Positions 5,202 to 5,202 of a stretch of 5,202 nt of DNA are shown one piece after another. Both the position numbers and the translations under genes were made by a program. Location: positions 1 to 5,202 of the forward strand of contig JAFDDL010000313.1 in NCBI GenBank assembly GCA_019310865.1, read 5' to 3'. Each line of letters begins with the position of its first letter. The first letter of the stretch is position 1. The DNA comes from Deltaproteobacteria bacterium (GTDB taxonomy: Bacteria > Desulfobacterota > Desulfobacteria > Desulfobacterales > JAFDDL01). A model generated the notes under the pieces. The model was not told where the DNA came from and did not search any database. It worked only from the letters and a program-made list of their open reading frames with translations.

Positions 5202-5202
5202 G

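Overview
The window looks like part of the chromosome of an anaerobic, probably sulfate-reducing bacterium of the Desulfobacterota (old Deltaproteobacteria). This rests on a complete bacterial-type HdrCBA electron-transfer operon, strong Shine-Dalgarno sites, moderate GC content and the style of the proteins. The lineage is inferred from gene content; there is no rRNA or other marker to confirm it.

Layout. Positions 1-2276 hold a minus-strand operon hdrC-hdrB-hdrA for the soluble heterodisulfide reductase (flavin/iron-sulfur electron bifurcation); hdrA runs off the left edge. Positions 2277-2915 are a non-coding divergent region of about 640 bases. It contains a likely minus-strand promoter, an intrinsic terminator inside the hdr leader, several inverted repeats including a TetR/FadR-like palindrome, a degraded fragment of a TAXI-type TRAP transporter binding protein, and a plus-strand promoter. 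Positions 2916-4941 hold two plus-strand genes, a cytidylate kinase-like protein and a hexameric-type glutamate dehydrogenase homologue, probably cotranscribed. Positions 4938-5202 hold a small convergent minus-strand ORF and, upstream of it in the same frame, the end of a cysteine-rich ORF.

The main observation is that hdrB is cut by one in-frame TAG at codon 36. The 35 codons before it are clearly HdrB: they follow an excellent ribosome binding site, overlap the hdrC stop as ATGA, and carry the YYPGC cysteine that completes the first CCG-type iron-sulfur motif (C-X31-CC-X35-CXXC). The 255 codons after it are the rest of a normal HdrB. This is the pattern expected for pyrrolysine or another form of amber readthrough in an Fe-S electron-transfer subunit. 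A fresh nonsense mutation or a sequencing error remains possible. TAG is also the natural terminator of three of the four genes whose ends are visible, and two of these have a TGA a few codons downstream. A further in-frame TAG joins the two halves of the right-edge ORF.

The second observation is that the glutamate dehydrogenase homologue keeps the catalytic Lys and Asp but has changed several residues that normally bind the substrate carboxylates and side chain (PYKGG to PYNGG, FKN to FRN, PAGD to TGGD, GGVA to GGSA, ATQN to AYQN). It may therefore act on something other than glutamate/2-oxoglutarate.
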